Origin: an uncultured Litoreibacter sp.
GTDB lineage: Bacteria > Pseudomonadota > Alphaproteobacteria > Rhodobacterales > Rhodobacteraceae
Assembly: GCA_947492995.1 (NCBI GenBank)
Contig: CANLOU010000001.1
Coordinates: 1,001,001 to 1,065,000, forward strand
Length of the DNA stretch: 64,000 bases
Reading direction: 5' to 3'
Position 1 is the first letter of the stretch, and each line of letters starts with the position of its first letter. Below, piece after piece: positions 60,638 through 64,000 of the stretch. The position numbers were made by a program, and so were the translations under genes. The notes under the pieces are model-generated. The model did no database searches, was not told where the DNA came from, and saw only the letters and a list, made by a program, of their open reading frames with translations.

Positions 60638-61786
60638 ATGCCACATGACGTCGACCCGGTCGATTTGACGGCCAAACTGGTGCGCTGCGCCTCGGTCACC
60701 CCGGACGAGGGCGGCGCGTTGGGCGTTTTGAGCGCGGTCTTGGAGGACGCAGGGTTCGAATGCACGCGCGTGGACCGGGGGCTTGTCAGCAATCTTTACG
60801 CCCGTTGGGGCCGCAAAGGCGCCAACCGCAGCTTCGGGTTCAACGGGCACACGGATGTGGTGCCGGTCGGGGACGTGGATGCGTGGACGGTTGATCCTTT
60901 TGGAGCGGACATCAAAGGGGGTTGGTTGTATGGGCGCGGGGCCACTGACATGAAGTCAGGCGTGGCGGCCTTTGCCGCAGCGGCTGTGGATTTTGTGCGC
61001 GACACGCCGCCGGATGGGGCTGTAATTCTGGCCATCACCGGGGATGAGGAAGGCCCTGCGGTAGACGGCACCCTGGCCTTGCTGGACTGGATGAAGGCCG
61101 AGGGCGAGGCGATGACGGCCTGCCTGGTCGGGGAGCCGACCTGCCCCAGCGAGATGGGTGAGATGATGAAGATTGGGCGGCGCGGGTCCATGACGGCGTA
61201 TTTCACCGTGAAGGGCGTGCAGGGGCACGCGGCCTACCCGCATCGCGCGCTGAACCCGGTGCCGGTGATGGCGCGGCTGGTGGACCGGCTTGATCGCCAT
61301 GAGATGGACGCGGGGACGGACCATTTCGACGCGTCAACCTTGGCTGTGGTGACGATTGACACCGGCAACCCTGCGAACAACGTCATCCCGGCGGACTGCA
61401 AGGCAACGGTGAATATCCGGTTCAACGACGCCCATAGCTCGGGGTCTGTGTCGGCATGGTTGCAAGAAGTGGCCGACGGGTTGGCGGCGGAAAGCGGGGC
61501 GACCATTTCGATGGAGGTGAAGGTGTCGGGGGAAAGCTTTTTGACCCCTCCGGGCGCATTGTCGGCGCTGGTGTCGGCGGCGGTGGAGGCGGAGACGGGG
61601 GTCGTGCCGGAGATGTCGACATCAGGCGGAACCTCGGACGCGCGGTTTGTGAAGGACCACTGCCCGGTGGTCGAATTTGGGCTGGTGGGCAAAACGATGC
61701 ATCAGGTGGATGAGCGGGTGGCGGTGCAGCAGATCCATCAGCTGAAGGCCGTTTATGGCCGCATTCTGCGGGACTATTTTGCGTAA
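60638..61786 (+). CDS. dapE: succinyl-diaminopimelate desuccinylase
   Basis: A 382-residue M20 metallopeptidase. Metal motifs: [11 protein letters not shown] (His, then Asp), [13 protein letters not shown], and [11 protein letters not shown] with the catalytic Glu pair; [12 protein letters not shown] and SGGTSDARF complete the active site. It removes succinate from N-succinyl-diaminopimelate. ATG 60638 has GGAG seven bases upstream; the open extension to 60545 includes no family sequence. It overlaps the DUF2064 gene. Confidence 0.95.
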   Translation: MPHDVDPVDLTAKLVRCASVTPDEGGALGVLSAVLEDAGFECTRVDRGLVSNLYARWGRKGANRSFGFNGHTDVVPVGDVDAWTVDPFGADIKGGWLYGRGATDMKSGVAAFAAAAVDFVRDTPPDGAVILAITGDEEGPAVDGTLALLDWMKAEGEAMTACLVGEPTCPSEMGEMMKIGRRGSMTAYFTVKGVQGHAAYPHRALNPVPVMARLVDRLDRHEMDAGTDHFDASTLAVVTIDTGNPANNVIPADCKATVNIRFNDAHSSGSVSAWLQEVADGLAAESGATISMEVKVSGESFLTPPGALSALVSAAVEAETGVVPEMSTSGGTSDARFVKDHCPVVEFGLVGKTMHQVDERVAVQQIHQLKAVYGRILRDYFA

Positions 61787-62333
61787 CACATTGATCGTGA
61801 TGGTGAAGGAGCCGCATCCGGGCCGCGTGAAAACGCGGCTGGGGGCTGGCATCGGTATGGTGCGGGCGGCGTGGTGGTACCGCCATCAGGTGGCGCGGCT
61901 GTTGCGGGCGGTCGAGGACCCCCGTTGGGAGCTTGTTTTGGCGGTGGCCCCGGATGCGGAGGGGCTGGGGAGCCGCGTCTGGCCTGCGCATCTGCGCCGC
62001 GTGGCGCAGGGTTGTGGCGATCTGGGCTGTCGGATGGGGCGGTTGCTGCGCGGGTCTGGGCGGGTGTGCATCATCGGATCAGACATTCCCGACGTGACTG
62101 CGGCGCGGGTCGCAAGCGCCTTCAAGGCGCTTGGCCGCGCCGATGCAGTGTTTGGGCCCTGTGATGACGGGGGGTATTGGCTGGTTGGTATGACGCGGGT
62201 GCCTGTGCGTGCCTTCTGGGGCGTGCGATGGTCGACGGAACATGCTTTGGCGGATACGGAGCGCAGCTTGGGCGACTTACGAATTGCGCATGTGGATATG
62301 CTGCGGGACGTGGATACGGTTGCGGACCTTTGA
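61779..62333 (+). CDS. DUF2064 (TIGR04282-type) glycosyltransferase-like protein
   Basis: About 184 residues. [20 protein letters not shown] and IIGSDIPDV with [13 protein letters not shown] are the characteristic blocks of DUF2064 proteins, which share the GT-A fold with nucleotidyltransferases. TTG 61779 is taken as start because GGGA precedes it and family members begin a few residues before [12 protein letters not shown] 61800 is an alternative. It overlaps the dapE end by eight bases. The substrate is unknown. Confidence 0.75.
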   Translation: MRNTLIVMVKEPHPGRVKTRLGAGIGMVRAAWWYRHQVARLLRAVEDPRWELVLAVAPDAEGLGSRVWPAHLRRVAQGCGDLGCRMGRLLRGSGRVCIIGSDIPDVTAARVASAFKALGRADAVFGPCDDGGYWLVGMTRVPVRAFWGVRWSTEHALADTERSLGDLRIAHVDMLRDVDTVADL

Positions 62334-62403
62334 GGGTGCGGGATTTGGATATTTTTGAACATGGGAAGTGTGTTGCGTGGCGCGTCATGTTAGGCGTCGG
62401 CTC

Positions 62404-64000
62404 ATGAAAAAAATGCCCACGCGCGACGATATCCTTGGCTGGATTAGCGACAACCCGACGAAAACCTCGAAACGTGACATTGCGCGGGCCTTTGGCATCA
62501 AAGGGCAGGCGCGGATTGATTTGAAGCGGATCCTGAAAGAGCTGGAAGCGGAAGGGGCTCTGTCCAAGCGCAAGAAGACCTATCGGGAGAAGGACGGCTT
62601 GCCGCCCGTCACTGTGTGTCGCGTGCGTGGGGCGGATGCGGATGGCGATTTGTTCATGGAGCCTGCGCAATGGGAAGGCGACGGGCCTGCGCCGTCGATC
62701 TTGTTCATTGAGAAAAAGGGTGACCCGGCTTTGGCCGAGGGCGACCGTGCGCTGTGCCGGTTGGCCAAGGTGTCTGGTGAGGATCACGCCTATGAGGCGC
62801 GGCTGATCCGGCGCATCGGGTCGGGGCCGGATAAGGTTTTGGGGCTGTTTAAGGCCTCGTCTGAGGGCGGGCGGATCACGCCGATTGACAAGGGCTCGGA
62901 CCGCGAGTGGCGTGTACATGCAGGCGACACGCACGGGGCTTTGGACGGCGAGCTGGTGGAAGCGGAACAGTCGGGGCCACGGTCGCGCATGGGGTTGCCT
63001 CAGGCGCGGATTGTGGGGCGGTTAGGCGATCCGTCGGCGGCGCGTGCCGTGTCTTTGATCGCCATTCATCAACATCAGATACCGGATGAGTTTCCTGTTG
63101 ATGTGATCGCGGAGGCCGAGGCGGCTGAGCCCGTGGGTTTGGACAAGCGCGAGGATTTGCGGGACTTGCCGTTGGTGACGATTGATCCATCTGACGCGCG
63201 CGACCATGACGACGCGTGTTACGCGCATAGCGATGACGACCCAAAGAACAAGGGCGGTCACGTGGTTTGGGTCGCGATTGCGGATGTGGTGCATTACGTG
63301 CGGCCCGGGTCCAAGTTGGATGTTGAGGCGCGCAAACGGGGGAATTCGACCTACTTCCCCGACCGCGTGGTGCCGATGTTGCCGGAGGCGTTGTCCGGCG
63401 ATCTGTGCTCGCTGCATGAAGGGGTTGAGCGGGCCTGCATTGCGGTGCGGATGGTGCTGGATCGTGACGGGAACAAGCTGTCGCATCGGTTTGTGCGCGG
63501 GTTGATGAACTCGCCCGCCGCGCTGAATTACGAGGAGGTGCAGGCAGGCCAGGACGGGCGGGCGAATGAGAAGGTCGCGCCCCTGATGGAGCCGGTGATC
63601 GCGCCCTTGTACCGCGCGTATGAGGCGTTGAAATCGGCGCGGGAGCGGCGGCAGCCGTTGGAGCTGGACCTGCCGGAGCGCAAGATCATCTTGGACGATG
63701 ACGGCAAGGTGACCAGCGTGGCGTATCGGGATCGGCTGGACGCCCATAAGCTGATCGAAGAATTCATGGTGCTGGCCAATGTGGCCGCCGCCGAGACGTT
63801 GCAGGACAAGAAGATGCCGCTGCTGTACCGCGTGCATGAGGAGCCTGCGCCCGAGAAGCTGGACGCGCTGCGCGAATTGGCGGCGGGGTCCGGGTTCAAT
63901 CTGGCCAAGGGGCAGGTGTTGCAGACGCGGCATCTGAACCGCTTGTTGGCGCAAGCGGAGGGGACGGAGCATGCGGAGTTGATGAACATCTCGGCGCTGC
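62404..64000 (+). CDS. rnr: ribonuclease R, N-terminal part (3' end outside window)
   Basis: I translated this frame directly: it is open from ATG 62404 to the window edge, about 532 residues. The N-terminal winged-helix part (ARAFGIKGQARIDLKRIL) and cold-shock-like domains precede the RNB domain, which starts near residue 250. The catalytic Asp cluster is TIDPSDARDHDDAC (from about residue 260). The later PLELDLPERKI and EEFMVLANVAAAE blocks are usual for RNase R. The 3'-5' exonuclease degrades structured RNA. The C-terminal S1 domain should lie beyond 64000. Confidence 0.95.
   Translation, partial: MKKMPTRDDILGWISDNPTKTSKRDIARAFGIKGQARIDLKRILKELEAEGALSKRKKTYREKDGLPPVTVCRVRGADADGDLFMEPAQWEGDGPAPSILFIEKKGDPALAEGDRALCRLAKVSGEDHAYEARLIRRIGSGPDKVLGLFKASSEGGRITPIDKGSDREWRVHAGDTHGALDGELVEAEQSGPRSRMGLPQARIVGRLGDPSAARAVSLIAIHQHQIPDEFPVDVIAEAEAAEPVGLDKREDLRDLPLVTIDPSDARDHDDACYAHSDDDPKNKGGHVVWVAIADVVHYVRPGSKLDVEARKRGNSTYFPDRVVPMLPEALSGDLCSLHEGVERACIAVRMVLDRDGNKLSHRFVRGLMNSPAALNYEEVQAGQDGRANEKVAPLMEPVIAPLYRAYEALKSARERRQPLELDLPERKIILDDDGKVTSVAYRDRLDAHKLIEEFMVLANVAAAETLQDKKMPLLYRVHEEPAPEKLDALRELAAGSGFNLAKGQVLQTRHLNRLLAQAEGTEHAELMNISAL

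Overview
The window is a gene-dense (about 95% coding), high-GC alphaproteobacterial chromosome segment. The best fit is the order Rhodobacterales, Roseobacter group. Supporting evidence: the order ilvE - petP - petR - HDAC-like - xseB - ispA - dxs, the DUF2794 protein, the Hint-domain surface proteins, a NavBac-type sodium channel with filter TLESWSM (known from marine roseobacters), and many ATGA/GTGA start-stop overlaps. I saw no rRNA, tRNA, CRISPR array, insertion sequence or phage gene.

Region 1 (1-9.8 kb) is an inositol catabolic island. It holds the 3' part of iolG, a minus-strand operon iolD-iolC-iolB-iolJ, and a divergent plus-strand operon of two Gfo/Idh/MocA dehydrogenases around a TIM-barrel inosose dehydratase/isomerase-like enzyme. 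A LacI-family regulator follows. An 18-bp perfect palindrome lies in the iolD divergent promoter, and a near-identical copy lies in the regulator's own upstream region. This gives a self-contained, testable regulatory circuit.

Region 2 (9.8-14.6 kb) looks devoted to surface glycans. It has a GT4 and a GT25 glycosyltransferase and a convergent gene that fuses an MsbA-like ABC exporter to a GT10 (fucosyltransferase-like) domain.

Region 3 (14.7-26.4 kb) is mixed: asd, a DUF4139 protein, beta-carbonic anhydrase, an M17 aminopeptidase with an NlpC/P60 hydrolase, a head-to-head DUF4198/HupE pair whose start codons overlap (possible metal uptake), an EamA transporter, a small basic protein and ilvE.

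Region 4 (26.6-33.3 kb): petP/petR regulators, the HDAC-like hydrolase, and isoprenoid genes (ispA, dxs) with xseB. These are followed on the minus strand by a compact operon (41.6 to 32.5 kb) of hslO, a NUDIX CoA pyrophosphatase, a CCA-adding-type enzyme, a LysE exporter, a two-gene ABC exporter, rlmD-like and a voltage-gated sodium channel.

Region 5 (41.8-55.5 kb): a NUDIX hydrolase, a REC-SpoIIE phosphatase next to an HPt protein, ilvA, argG, a sulfotransferase-like protein, a DUF898 protein with an M48 protease, periplasmic msrA, YggT, a thioesterase, an MFS (UMF1) transporter, mepA, a phytase-like esterase and a LOG-family protein.

Region 6 (55.6-64 kb): lysine-pathway genes dapD and dapE flank a prokaryotic glutamate-receptor-like channel and two Hint-domain proteins, one of which lacks the Hint cysteine. 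A DUF2064 glycosyltransferase-like protein and the 5' part of rnr close the window.

No intergenic gap exceeds 300 bases. The largest, 60345-60637, holds the divergent regulatory region between the Hint protein and dapE. Unexplained non-coding structure includes two arrays of four 11-bp repeats (8673-8716 and 47387-47430) and a hairpin that hides the ribosome binding site of the larger Hint gene.
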